Source: a virus. From it: a DNA stretch of 64,000 nucleotides. Where the stretch lies: IMG/VR virus record IMGVR_UViG_3300043395_000996, positions 1 to 64,000 of that record; one strand, 5' to 3'. Below the pieces are notes generated by a model that saw only the letters and a program-made list of their open reading frames with translations, was not told the DNA's origin and searched no databases. Both the position numbers and the translations under genes were made by a program. Of this stretch, positions 30,977 through 40,945 are shown one piece after another; position 1 is the first letter of the stretch, and every line of letters starts with the position of its first letter.

Positions 30977-31759
30977 TTATATTAAATGTTTTTTTATGTG
31001 ATTGTGAATTATTTCGTAAATTATAGTAAATGCTTTATCACTCAAATGACCACCCAAATCGATTAAATATGGGTTAGTGTTTAACAATCTCGAAATATTA
31101 TCTATATTATTATTTTTATTAGTTAAAGCAATTTCTCTATCTTTTAAAAATTGAGTTCCACCTAAATTTACAAAATATTCAACAAATGAAAATTTCATTT
31201 TATCTAAAATACTATCCGAATCATTTATTGATAAATAATTGTTAGGATTAATATGTTTTATCCAATTATATCTAGCCTCTAAAACGTTTGAATCCAATTT
31301 ACCCATATTTAAAAATAAATGTGGTATATTTTTATTATTTAATAAATTATGTAAAGATATCGTATATAAAATCGTATCATCAGTCCCTTTTGGTTCAAAT
31401 TTTAATAAATCATATGGCATTGTATCGCCATGGCCTGGTATACAATTTTTATAAAAATATGGAAGTTTTTGTAAATTAGTATCACTATCTTTTTTTAATT
31501 TATCATAATCTAATTCATCGGATAATTCAATTATATAAAATCTTTCGGGATGAGACCAACATATTATTACAAATTCAAAATGATTATTTATAATATCTAT
31601 TAATGTTTTTTTAAAAATGAGTTCATTACTACTTCCTCCTAAAGATGCTATATGTGATATTGGTATATCTTCAAAAATTTCACTACACAAAGATGGCGAT
31701 TTAACAATTCCATTCGAATCCATAAAAGAACAACTATTTAAATATAGTCTTTTTTTCAT
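30977..31759 (-). CDS. SGNH-like hydrolase
   Basis: 260 residues. LNSCSFMDSNG (block I Ser), ASLGGSSNELI (Gly/Asn block), FVIICWSHPER, and DLGGHLSDKA near the C-terminus for the His. Block I is divergent, so catalysis is uncertain. Overlaps the next SGNH gene by 4 nt. Confidence 0.55.
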   Translation of the reverse strand: MKKRLYLNSCSFMDSNGIVKSPSLCSEIFEDIPISHIASLGGSSNELIFKKTLIDIINNHFEFVIICWSHPERFYIIELSDELDYDKLKKDSDTNLQKLPYFYKNCIPGHGDTMPYDLLKFEPKGTDDTILYTISLHNLLNNKNIPHLFLNMGKLDSNVLEARYNWIKHINPNNYLSINDSDSILDKMKFSFVEYFVNLGGTQFLKDREIALTNKNNNIDNISRLLNTNPYLIDLGGHLSDKAFTIIYEIIHNHIKKHLI

Positions 31760-32322
31760 ATTAATGTATTTTTTATATCTTTATATATAATATGATTACC
31801 ATCATCATTTAAATGATTAATATTTCCTCTGTTATTTAAAAATATATTTTCATATTTTTTTACTCTATCATCATAAAATGAATCAAAAAATGTAATATGT
31901 TTTGCGTTTGGAATGAGTTCATATATTTTATTAAAAATCAAATCATTTACAAATATGAAATAATCTGCATGAAATATTTCAGAATAAAAATCATATGCAA
32001 TTTTCATTATTGGATTATTCAAATGTTCTTTTACATCTGAAAATATAATATCACAATTATTATGTAATAAATCACCCTTATGGATTGGATGTTCTTCTAT
32101 TGGAATTCGATATGCGGATGTGTGTGATACTATAATTTTATCAAATTGAGTTAAATCAATTGATTTGAGTTGTAAATATATTTTATATTCACTTACTCCC
32201 GCTTGAGCTATATTAATAACATCATATTCATTGGATAACATATTTACCCAACCAATTCCGTTATATTTTTTAGTCCAATCTGCCGCAAAACTATCACCAG
32301 CTATTAGTATCTTCTTTTTCAT
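31756..32322 (-). CDS. SGNH-like hydrolase
   Basis: 188 residues: ILIAGDSFAADW (block I), NIAQAGVSEYKIYLQL (block II), and NRGNINHLNDDGNHIIY for the C-terminal Asp/His region. Overlaps neighbours on both sides. Confidence 0.6.
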   Translation of the reverse strand: MKKKILIAGDSFAADWTKKYNGIGWVNMLSNEYDVINIAQAGVSEYKIYLQLKSIDLTQFDKIIVSHTSAYRIPIEEHPIHKGDLLHNNCDIIFSDVKEHLNNPIMKIAYDFYSEIFHADYFIFVNDLIFNKIYELIPNAKHITFFDSFYDDRVKKYENIFLNNRGNINHLNDDGNHIIYKDIKNTLI

Positions 32323-33076
32323 TTATATAACTTATTATTTTATCAGCTATTAACTTCTGACCTTTCATTCCCATATGAATATCATTTTTAAAATATTCCG
32401 AAAATGGGTGTTCATCTGATACTGTTAATTTATTTTCTTCCACCCATTTATGAACAATGAAGTTAAATTTATTCTCATTGGTTGGAAATTTTATCATATA
32501 TTTTGTCATCCAATTATATTTAGGATGTGCAAAATTAATATGATTACCATCGTGCCAAAATAAAATTATTATTTTTTTATCTGATAAATTTGATATCTTT
32601 TCTTTTAAAAGATTCAATACTTCATCTATGAATTCATTTGGATTATATTCTATAAGCCAATTTAAAATTCTTTGTTTTAATTCAGGTCTATCATTTTTAC
32701 CATTCGTTAGAAATGATTCAATTTCGTGTGGCGTTTTTGGATAATCTTCATTATGAAAATATCTATCAAAATAATTATATATACCAGAAAATTCAAAAAA
32801 TATATAATCTATATTACTTAAATCTGTATGTTCCAATTTATATAAAGATTCAGCAGGAGAACCACCTGCTTCAGAAACATTTATTTCATCACAATTTAAA
32901 TAATTTGATATTAATTTAGTCCATCTATTTGACTTTATATATTCCCAATCGTCTGCACTTTGGTTATATGGCCATTGAAGAGTTTTGGCAGTTTTTTCAG
33001 ACATATAATAATCTCTGAATGTATGCAATCCAACTCCAAATGTATTTGATGAACCTAAAAATATAACCGATTTCAT
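32294..33076 (-). CDS. SGNH-like hydrolase
   Basis: 260 residues. VIFLGSSNTFGVGLH (block I), RWTKLISNYLNCDEINVSEAG (parallel to RWTKLLSDKMGLEEINVSRPG of the 16472 protein), and HPFSEYFKNDIHMGMKGQKL at the end. Thus a close paralogue of 16472-17257. Third member of a three-gene SGNH run. Confidence 0.6.
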   Translation of the reverse strand: MKSVIFLGSSNTFGVGLHTFRDYYMSEKTAKTLQWPYNQSADDWEYIKSNRWTKLISNYLNCDEINVSEAGGSPAESLYKLEHTDLSNIDYIFFEFSGIYNYFDRYFHNEDYPKTPHEIESFLTNGKNDRPELKQRILNWLIEYNPNEFIDEVLNLLKEKISNLSDKKIIILFWHDGNHINFAHPKYNWMTKYMIKFPTNENKFNFIVHKWVEENKLTVSDEHPFSEYFKNDIHMGMKGQKLIADKIISYINEKEDTNSW

Positions 33077-33082
33077 AAAATA

Positions 33083-33925
33083 TTATGCTAATAAATGATA
33101 ATATTCTTTAAAGTGTTTGATTCTATCTGGCAATCCAATCGTACCACCATTTACTCGTTTAGTAATAGATGTTACCACCGAATCAGTTGCTCCACCATCT
33201 GCTAATTTGTTCAATCCGTTTTTAGACCAAAACCATGCTGCAGATGCTAAAGCATATTTAGTACTTACTGAATCGGGATTATTTACGATATCTTCTCCAA
33301 TCGCTTTACCAAATTGAGTATAATTATCTCTACCTGTCAATTGGATATATCCTCTACCTCTGAATTTGTAGCCATCACCACTTGCTTCCGAACCATTAGC
33401 CATACGATTTGCATAAACTTTGTTTGCAATCTTTTGTGGTTGTCTTGCATATTGATTAGCAATTGCTTCAGATGGGAAATACTTTTTGAAGATACCCATC
33501 AAACCTTTCGCCGAATAGTTTAAGTTTTCTTGTGTTACTCTGAATCCACCACTCTCATGTCCACATTGTGCTAAAAAGTGTGCAACTCTTAATGGTGTGT
33601 TAATACCAAATTTAGAAGCAACTTCTGGAATAGAATCGATTACTACCTGTGGTACATGTCCTTTTAATTTATCTAATTTTAATCCTGCAACTTGTGGCGC
33701 CGGAGCTGATACAACTGGTTGTGGGGTTGGAGCTGCTATACTCTCTCCCATAATTTTTGCCCAAGTTGCTGGTCCTACGATACCATCTGCCGATAAACCA
33801 TTCTTTGATTGCCAAGCTTTTACTGCTTCTTCGGTTTTTGGTCCGAAGTTACCCATTGGTTCTAAACCTAACTTAGCTTGTAATTTTTTAACATCTTCGT
33901 TATTGTCACCTCTTTTTAACAACAT
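33083..33925 (-). CDS. endolysin: PG-binding domain + GH19
   Basis: 280 residues. Residues 1-60 are a PG_binding_1 repeat (LKRGDNNEDVKKLQAKLG, GPKTEEAVKAWQ, DGIVGPATW). From about residue 85 a GH19 chitinase/lysozyme domain: HFLAQCGHESGGF with catalytic Glu, and YKFRGRGYIQLTGRDNYTQF. It cleaves peptidoglycan for lysis or, if virion-bound, entry. No signal peptide, so it needs a holin. Confidence 0.9.
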   Translation of the reverse strand: MLLKRGDNNEDVKKLQAKLGLEPMGNFGPKTEEAVKAWQSKNGLSADGIVGPATWAKIMGESIAAPTPQPVVSAPAPQVAGLKLDKLKGHVPQVVIDSIPEVASKFGINTPLRVAHFLAQCGHESGGFRVTQENLNYSAKGLMGIFKKYFPSEAIANQYARQPQKIANKVYANRMANGSEASGDGYKFRGRGYIQLTGRDNYTQFGKAIGEDIVNNPDSVSTKYALASAAWFWSKNGLNKLADGGATDSVVTSITKRVNGGTIGLPDRIKHFKEYYHLLA

Positions 33926-33936
33926 AATCTAATTGG

Positions 33937-34707
33937 TTAATATTTTTGAACAACTTTATAATCAAGTATAGATATTGGTTTCATTATAATTTCGTTCCAA
34001 AGCGCAGTTTTATTTTGTTTGCACTCTTCCCAATTTCTACATAAATTGTTTTCGTTGTCTGGGTAAGAAAATCTGAATAGATTTGCTGCTCTGTTCCCTT
34101 TATCAGTTGCGAATGATTTTACATCCGATTGAAATGCCGCAACTAACTTACCTTTTAATTTAACCAATACGTTACTTTCTGGTCTGAAGAATTCTTTTTG
34201 TTGAACAGTGAATGTTGATATTGCGTATGTGTAACCCGATTGTAAACTATCTACTAAATTTTTCATTCCTTCTTTTGAAGTCCAATGAAACGTTTCAACT
34301 TCTACATCATCGCTACCATATGTATCCGATGTAAATTGTTTGTCTAATAAAATATATGGTTCTATTGCACCTCTACTGAAAAAGAATGCAATCTTATCAT
34401 TTTCAATATTAACTATATAATCTTTAAATTCGTCTGTCAATGCCCAAGCTCTATGATTAACAAAATCTTCTATAAAATCCAATACATTCTTTTTTGTTAA
34501 TTCATCATATAATTCAGTCTCAATATATAATTGATAGCCAAAATATTTATTTATTAACCCAACTAATTCTGCATTATCATCTATTTTTCCACCTCTAACA
34601 TCAAATCCCTTTTGCTCTAAAGAAATGAATTCTTTGGCAATAGCTTCCCATTCACTTATAGTGTGAAATGTTGATTCCGGTTTTTGATATCCTCTAACTG
34701 GGTACAT
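33937..34707 (-). CDS. conserved phage protein, possibly ADP-ribosyltransferase-like
   Basis: 256 residues. ETFHWTSKEGMKNLVDSL followed by GYTYAISTFTVQQKEFF recalls the H-[YT]-x and STS-type strands of ADP-ribosyltransferase folds, but the catalytic Glu motif is not clear. Four nt from the next gene. Could instead be a virion protein. Confidence 0.4.
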   Translation of the reverse strand: MYPVRGYQKPESTFHTISEWEAIAKEFISLEQKGFDVRGGKIDDNAELVGLINKYFGYQLYIETELYDELTKKNVLDFIEDFVNHRAWALTDEFKDYIVNIENDKIAFFFSRGAIEPYILLDKQFTSDTYGSDDVEVETFHWTSKEGMKNLVDSLQSGYTYAISTFTVQQKEFFRPESNVLVKLKGKLVAAFQSDVKSFATDKGNRAANLFRFSYPDNENNLCRNWEECKQNKTALWNEIIMKPISILDYKVVQKY

Positions 34708-34710
34708 ATT

Positions 34711-35667
34711 TTATCCTTTTACTCCCGTATCAGCTGCTTTTGGTCTGATACCTATTTCTTCTGCGAATTTATTTGAACGTTGTACTAATGGAACAATTGG
34801 TTCATCGATTACTCTGATATTCATTGGTATTTGTTTATCAGGGTGCGATGCGTTATATGCTACAACAGCCGCCCATCTATGATGTCCATCCAACACATAT
34901 CCATCATTGGATACATAAATAGGTGCAGTAATTTTTGGATGTTGTGGGTTTTCTTCCAATGCTTTACTCATACCTGCAACTTTAACACCAACTAATTCAG
35001 ATTGAGTTGCTTTTAATCTGTCAGGCGATATTGCTATTGGTTCTGAAACTCCTATACCTTGCTTCTCTAACATTTTCTTAAAGAACTCTTCGGTATCAGC
35101 TTCGCCACTTGCATCCTTTGGAAGTTTATCTGCTACTGAACCAGGTTCAGGTGTTCCTTTGAATTGTGGCATATCCTCTCTCGGAATACCTTTATTACCA
35201 TCACAATATAAGTTAGTGCCTGGAATTGAAACCTGGCATAAGTTAAAGTTTGGTGCTTTTTCACCACTTGCTTTTGCCTGATTACCCAAATCTACTAACT
35301 TATCAATAATAGTAGAGATTTGTTGTCTTTCTATTGGGGTTACCTGTGATAAAGATTTGTTTGAGAAATCAGCGTTTGGCATTAAATCTTTCAATTTAGG
35401 AATGCCACTGCTTTTTGGAGTTTCAGCAGATGTTTTGAAATCACCACCACCCAATTTCTGTCCTTTTGGCTGTTGCTGTGGAGTTGATGAAGATGGTTGT
35501 TCGCCTGTTGGTAATTTTCCACCATTATCTGCTTTTGCTTTATTAATTTCAGCAGGAGTGGGTTTGTCGTGTTTAGAGGGGTCAAATTGTTTAACTACAT
35601 AAACATTGCCCGTCTTTTTGTTTTTTACAACATCCTCCTCTTTTAAAAGCGATTTTAATTTAATCAT
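34711..35667 (-). CDS. KLKxLL protein with ParB/sulfiredoxin-like domain
   Basis: 318 residues. N-terminus MIKLKSLLKEED, a long Pro/Gln/Ser/Lys linker (50-95), then a middle helical part. Residues 240-290 contain ITAPIYVSNDGYVLDGHHRW, the ParB/Srx-like nuclease/ATPase motif. DNA or phosphoryl chemistry is possible. The N-terminal peptide links it to the group at 6951-8424. Confidence 0.6.
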   Translation of the reverse strand: MIKLKSLLKEEDVVKNKKTGNVYVVKQFDPSKHDKPTPAEINKAKADNGGKLPTGEQPSSSTPQQQPKGQKLGGGDFKTSAETPKSSGIPKLKDLMPNADFSNKSLSQVTPIERQQISTIIDKLVDLGNQAKASGEKAPNFNLCQVSIPGTNLYCDGNKGIPREDMPQFKGTPEPGSVADKLPKDASGEADTEEFFKKMLEKQGIGVSEPIAISPDRLKATQSELVGVKVAGMSKALEENPQHPKITAPIYVSNDGYVLDGHHRWAAVVAYNASHPDKQIPMNIRVIDEPIVPLVQRSNKFAEEIGIRPKAADTGVKG

Positions 35668-36770
35668 ATATCAAAAATCCAATTTTGAAGGTCTTTAGGT
35701 AATGTATTACAATTCCTAACAATCTCTTTATAAATATTATAATTATATTTAAATCTATCTTCATTTTTTATAAAAAATTCATTTAAATCAATTTTAGATA
35801 AATTAATAAGCTGATTTAAAATCATATCGGTTCTATTATCTATACGATTTTCAAAATCATATGAATGGTCTATTATATCATCAAACATATCAAATCCATA
35901 TTTTCTTAAATAAGTAACCAATCCTTCTTTTCCTAAAAATAATGGTAGTTGTTGATAAACGAATGGTTTAACGCTTTTTTCGGTTATTAAAATTCCATTG
36001 GTAAATGCTCCTGAATCGGATTCTGATACTAAATTTACATAACTATTTTTAAAAAAGCTTTTACCAGATGTCCATAGAAATTCATTATCATATCCACCCA
36101 AATCTATAATGGGAATACCATATGATACTTTAGATGTATCTAAATTAGAAATCAATCCAACTTCTTTTATTGGATTATTCAATATTTTTTTAAATAAAAT
36201 TTCTCTATGCTCTCTTAATTGACCATTTAAAAAACTAAATAAATAATCTCTATTTGGATTTATATCGAATTCGGGTATATCAACACTACCTATTAGATAG
36301 GGAAATTCCATTTCAAAATTTGGTCTATAAAATATATCATAGTCCTCATATGGAGATACATCCGTCAGTAACCAAAATATTTTACTTTTATAATTTTTTA
36401 ATGATAATAAATTTCTAAATTTATCAAAATATTTAAAGTATAATTTTGATTGAGCACCTTCTCCTTGTAAATCAAATACAATACATTTTACTGATTTTAC
36501 ATTTTGATTTATAAAATCAATAAATCCCGATTCAAATAAAAAAGGAAACGCATAACAATATATCCATATATAGTCCAAGTGCTCTACATCGTATATTTGA
36601 TTTGATGTAAAATCATTTATAAAATCCCATTTATGCGGATATCCATTTGTATTAGGATTATCATAATCGGCATTAACACTAATTCCTTTAAACAAATTTA
36701 AAGATATATCTAATTTGCTGTTTTCTTTTAGTGTTGGAATTTTATTTAAATCATATGCCAAAATATTCAC
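35664..36770 (-). CDS. putative GT10-like glycosyltransferase, paralogue of 4090
   Basis: 368 residues. LITEKSVKPFVYQQLPLFLG near residue 275 and YGFDMFDDIIDHSYDFENR after it match the layout of the 4090 protein. FSFLNGQLREHREILF resembles the middle motif of fucosyltransferases. Overlaps the ParB-like gene by 4 nt. Confidence 0.5.
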   Translation of the reverse strand: MNILAYDLNKIPTLKENSKLDISLNLFKGISVNADYDNPNTNGYPHKWDFINDFTSNQIYDVEHLDYIWIYCYAFPFLFESGFIDFINQNVKSVKCIVFDLQGEGAQSKLYFKYFDKFRNLLSLKNYKSKIFWLLTDVSPYEDYDIFYRPNFEMEFPYLIGSVDIPEFDINPNRDYLFSFLNGQLREHREILFKKILNNPIKEVGLISNLDTSKVSYGIPIIDLGGYDNEFLWTSGKSFFKNSYVNLVSESDSGAFTNGILITEKSVKPFVYQQLPLFLGKEGLVTYLRKYGFDMFDDIIDHSYDFENRIDNRTDMILNQLINLSKIDLNEFFIKNEDRFKYNYNIYKEIVRNCNTLPKDLQNWIFDI

Positions 36771-36777
36771 AAAATAA

Positions 36778-36912
36778 CTAATTTAATTTCCCCTGCCCTC
36801 TATACTTTTTAGGTTTTTGTTCTTTTGGACCGTAAGATTTTTTTAATCTACCTGTTTTGCGTTTCCCAAAAGATACTTTTTGGGATGTATTTCCGCCTTT
36901 AGCTTTTGCCAT
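36778..36912 (-). CDS. small basic phage protein (44 aa)
   Basis: MAKAKGGNTSQKVSFGKRKT then KKSYGPKEQKPKKYRGQGKL: very basic, a small protein I associate with Bacteroidetes phages. Probably binds nucleic acid or is a virion-internal protein. Confidence 0.6.
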   Translation of the reverse strand: MAKAKGGNTSQKVSFGKRKTGRLKKSYGPKEQKPKKYRGQGKLN

Positions 36913-36946
36913 GTAAAAATTTGGTTATTCTCCGATGATTGATTGA

Positions 36947-37204
36947 TTACTTCTTTGCTGCTTTCTTAGCTTTTACATTTTTGACTACTGTTTCTGCAAC
37001 GTTGATTGCTGCTTCGTTTTCAGTAACAACTGCTTCTGCTTTTTTAGTAGCGGCCTTAGCTTTAGCAATTCCTGCTTTAGCTTTAGTAGTTACTTTTTTA
37101 GTTTCAGGTGCAATTTCTTCTACCTTCTCTACAAAAGTTTCTACTGCTTCTTCAATTTGTTCAGCCTTTACAAAAAGACCCTTAATGAATGAAAATAGTC
37201 CCAT
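36947..37204 (-). CDS. Ala/Lys-rich helical protein
   Basis: 85 residues: amphipathic start (MGLFSFIKGLFVKAEQI), acidic helix, then Ala/Lys-rich repeats (KAKAGIAKAKAATKKAEA) ending KAKKAAKK. Histone-H1-like composition. May bind DNA or membrane. Confidence 0.5.
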   Translation of the reverse strand: MGLFSFIKGLFVKAEQIEEAVETFVEKVEEIAPETKKVTTKAKAGIAKAKAATKKAEAVVTENEAAINVAETVVKNVKAKKAAKK

Positions 37205-37237
37205 AGTTGTTTGTTTTAATTAACGATTTATTTTAAA

Positions 37238-37247
37238 TATAAATATT
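37238..37247 (-). promoter_or_regulatory. TATAnTTATA-like box
   Basis: Minus-strand AATATTTATA, 33 nt upstream of the Ala/Lys-rich gene; one mismatch to the class. Confidence 0.3.
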
Positions 37248-37563
37248 AGTTTTTTTTGGAAAATGTATATCCGTAAAATTCGTAGTTTTTATGTACCGAT
37301 TCTTCATCTCCCATATCGATTGCTTCTTTCTCATCTCTGTAAATAGCATCTTCGGGACATTCTGGTATACATGCACCACAATTAATACACATTTCCGGGT
37401 CAATGAAAAGTTGTTTCCCCTTTTTTTCTTCATCACTCATTTTTTCAACTTCTCTACCTAATCCATCGATGTATATTGGTCCATTAATACAATCAACGGG
37501 GCAGACATTAACACATGCGGTATCGCATATATCAACGCATTTGTTCCCAATTATAAAACTCAT
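37246..37563 (-). CDS. ferredoxin, 2x[4Fe-4S]/7Fe type
   Basis: 105 residues. Cluster motifs CVDICDTACVNVCPVDC (9-25) and CINCGACIPECP (near 58-70) with an insertion between them, like long ferredoxins of the FdxA kind. Low-potential electron carrier; the radical SAM protein at 56410 or host reductases could be partners. Overlaps the nucleotidyltransferase gene by 4 nt. Confidence 0.85.
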   Translation of the reverse strand: MSFIIGNKCVDICDTACVNVCPVDCINGPIYIDGLGREVEKMSDEEKKGKQLFIDPEMCINCGACIPECPEDAIYRDEKEAIDMGDEESVHKNYEFYGYTFSKKN

Positions 37564-37997
37564 TGTTTATTTTTTAAAAGCCAAGAAGATGATTGAATTT
37601 TATCTCCCAATCCGAAAACCATTTCGATTCCCAATTTTCTACATATATCACCCTCACCAATAGTTTCAGCGGTTTGGTCGCCTCCATTTGTAAATATAAA
37701 CTTATCAAATTTATCTACATACATATTGTAAATCATATGAATGGTTTTATTACACAATCTATCGGAATCTACTGCAATAAATGCTTTGTTTACTGGCTTT
37801 AGATTTTCAATAATAAACTTTCGTTCATATTGATTCATAAATTCTTTCGAACCCTTTTGTTCTCTTTGAGCATCATTATTAACGATAACAAAGAGCTCAT
37901 CACCGAGCTCTTTGCTTTGAGTTAAATATTCTATATGCCCCCTATGAACGGGATTAAAATAACCACTTGCTATAACTAATGTTTTAGTCTTCGCCAT
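37560..37997 (-). CDS. cytidylyltransferase-like nucleotidyltransferase
   Basis: 145 residues from MAKTKTLVIASGYF (longer start overlaps the neighbour by 41 nt). ASGYFNPVHRGHIEYL holds the HxGH catalytic motif; the C-terminal ISSTS-like motif appears as IQSSSWLL. Resembles RfaE/HldE C-domain and glycerol-3-P cytidylyltransferases: it joins NTP to a sugar or polyol phosphate. Pairs logically with the GHMP kinase at 40930. Confidence 0.8.
   Translation of the reverse strand: MAKTKTLVIASGYFNPVHRGHIEYLTQSKELGDELFVIVNNDAQREQKGSKEFMNQYERKFIIENLKPVNKAFIAVDSDRLCNKTIHMIYNMYVDKFDKFIFTNGGDQTAETIGEGDICRKLGIEMVFGLGDKIQSSSWLLKNKQ
37889..37914. repeat. perfect 10-bp inverted repeat in coding sequence
   Basis: CAAAGAGCTC, 6-nt gap, GAGCTCTTTG, inside the nucleotidyltransferase gene at SKELGDELF. 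Likely a by-product of the repeated residues ELGDEL, though it could fold in mRNA. Confidence 0.5.
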
Positions 37998-38229
37998 ATA
38001 GTGAGAATTTTTTAACAGGTACATCTACCTCTTCTTCATAAATAATTTCTATTGTACCCTTACGAGCATCCATAAAAAATTGAGTATCTCCGTTTTGTTG
38101 ATACCAAGCTTCTAATGCTTCCGTAAGAGATGGATAGATGGTTTTACCACCATCGGCAAATACCCATCTATCTCCCGGCGGAACTCTTTTAAGGACGAGT
38201 TCTCGTTCCTCTTTGATTTCCTTTTCCAT
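37984..38229 (-). CDS. hypothetical protein
   Basis: 81 residues; MEKEIKEERELVLKRVPPGD then SLTEALEAWYQQNGDTQFFM. Charged, no family recognised. Spacing of one base to the next gene. Confidence 0.55.
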   Translation of the reverse strand: MEKEIKEERELVLKRVPPGDRWVFADGGKTIYPSLTEALEAWYQQNGDTQFFMDARKGTIEIIYEEEVDVPVKKFSLYGED

Positions 38230-38230
38230 A

Positions 38231-38437
38231 TTAGAATACTTCTAAAATTTTAGTTTCAGATACCTTTACTACTTCGTATTCCAAATTTACACCTTCTGCT
38301 ACGAACTTCTTAACTAATTTAGCTTCTGCTTCTGTTACTGAAAGAGCATCTACTAAATAATTTTCTTTGTTCTTTTTGATTTTACCTTTTGCATCTTCTA
38401 CTTCTACTGCAACTAATACTGAATAAAACTTTGCCAT
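38231..38437 (-). CDS. DUF4494-like protein
   Basis: 68 residues; FYSVLVAVEVEDAKGKIKK and YLVDALSVTEAEAKLVKKF match the DUF4494 pattern found in Bacteroidetes and their phages. Function unknown. Lies downstream of groEL in the same operon. Confidence 0.6.
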   Translation of the reverse strand: MAKFYSVLVAVEVEDAKGKIKKNKENYLVDALSVTEAEAKLVKKFVAEGVNLEYEVVKVSETKILEVF

Positions 38438-38467
38438 AATTGTTTGTTTTTATTGTTTGTTAAAATT

Positions 38468-40102
<1,635 letters not shown>

Positions 40103-40122
40103 TTATTTATTTTTTGTTTCCA

Positions 40123-40153
40123 CAAAGATAATACAAATAATTTAATTTTCCAA
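40123..40153 (-). promoter_or_regulatory. groEL promoter, TTGGAA-N17-TATCTTTG
   Basis: Main-class promoter 30 nt upstream of groEL, directly after the terminator of the Hc1-like gene. No CIRCE-type inverted repeat seen. Confidence 0.75.
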
Positions 40154-40182
40154 ATAAAAATGGGAGAAAAATTTCTCCCATT
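40150..40182 (-). terminator. intrinsic terminator
   Basis: Minus-strand AATGGGAGAAA/TTTCTCCCATT followed by TTTTATTT; ends the Hc1-like gene and abuts the groEL promoter. Confidence 0.85.
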
Positions 40183-40185
40183 ATT

Positions 40186-40362
40186 TTATTGTTTTCCTTC
40201 TTCAACAGATGCTTGTCTATAATCTGTTACTAATTTCTTCAAATCTCCAATTGCGGTTCTCGCATTTTTTTGAGATACTTTTGTAGATTTGTTGTGCTCT
40301 TCTTCAAATTTTTCCCACAATCCTTTCATTGTTTCGAAAATTTCTTGCTTTTTACTAGCCAT
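40186..40362 (-). CDS. histone H1-like (Hc1) protein
   Basis: 58 residues, MASKKQEIFETMKGLWEKFE then SQKNARTAIGDLKKLVTDYR. The spacing of Lys/Arg and the KNARTAIGDLKKL core fit the Hc1 family of small DNA-binding proteins. It may compact phage or host DNA. Confidence 0.65.
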   Translation of the reverse strand: MASKKQEIFETMKGLWEKFEEEHNKSTKVSQKNARTAIGDLKKLVTDYRQASVEEGKQ

Positions 40363-40392
40363 ACTTTATTGTTTTTAATTAATAATAAGGGA

Positions 40393-40587
40393 CTATCTCC
40401 CCCTCTTCCTTTTTATTTCCATTTCTTTCAGATAATGTGGTTTCCACTTATATTCTACTGAAATAGGTCCGTTTGGTTGCTTTTTTAGGTCATACTTCCA
40501 AATAGATGTGGATTCATCATCTTCAAAAATGTATTCAAATTTTGTTGGTTTTTCCGTTTTACTATGTGTTTCTTTATTAATTTTCAT
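40393..40587 (-). CDS. hypothetical protein
   Basis: 64 residues, charged, with YIFEDDESTSIWKYDLKKQ and basic end (IKRKRGR). No family recognised. Overlaps the IscA gene by 4 nt. Confidence 0.55.
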   Translation of the reverse strand: MKINKETHSKTEKPTKFEYIFEDDESTSIWKYDLKKQPNGPISVEYKWKPHYLKEMEIKRKRGR

Positions 40588-40907
40588 ATTGCAAAACTTT
40601 CACCACATCCGCAAGTTCGGCTAGCGTTTGGATTTATAAATTGAAAACCTTTACCATTTAAACCATCTGAAAAATCTAATTCAGTACCGAATAGGTATAG
40701 TAACGATTTATTATCTACTAATATTTTTACACCTTTATCTTCCGCAAGTGTATCGGTTGGATGTTGTTCGGTATCAAATGAAAGGTCATACGATAGACCA
40801 CTACAACCACCACCCTTTACAGCCACTCTAACAAATGGGGTTTGAAATCCACTTTCTTCTATTAGTGAACTTAATTTTTTTGCTGCTGAATCTGAAACTG
40901 TAATCAT
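40584..40907 (-). CDS. A-type Fe-S carrier (IscA/HesB/ErpA)
   Basis: 107 residues from MITVSDSAAKKLSSL; the longer start lies in the promoter. Three conserved Cys are in GGGCSG (near 37) and RTCGCGESF (near 99-101). Family proteins deliver Fe-S clusters to apo-targets; the ferredoxin and radical SAM protein here are natural clients. Confidence 0.88.
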   Translation of the reverse strand: MITVSDSAAKKLSSLIEESGFQTPFVRVAVKGGGCSGLSYDLSFDTEQHPTDTLAEDKGVKILVDNKSLLYLFGTELDFSDGLNGKGFQFINPNASRTCGCGESFAI

Positions 40908-40914
40908 AATAATA

Positions 40915-40945
40915 CAAATATACGAAAAATTATCCAATTTGCCAA
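40915..40945 (-). promoter_or_regulatory. promoter of iscA-like gene, TTGGCA-N17-TATATTTG
   Basis: Main-class promoter overlapping the end of the GHMP kinase gene, 8 nt upstream of the chosen IscA start. Confidence 0.7.

Noticed and set aside
37889-37914. Perfect inverted repeat as a terminator or operator
   Set aside because: It lies inside the nucleotidyltransferase gene, has no T-tract, and follows from repeated codons for ELGDEL.
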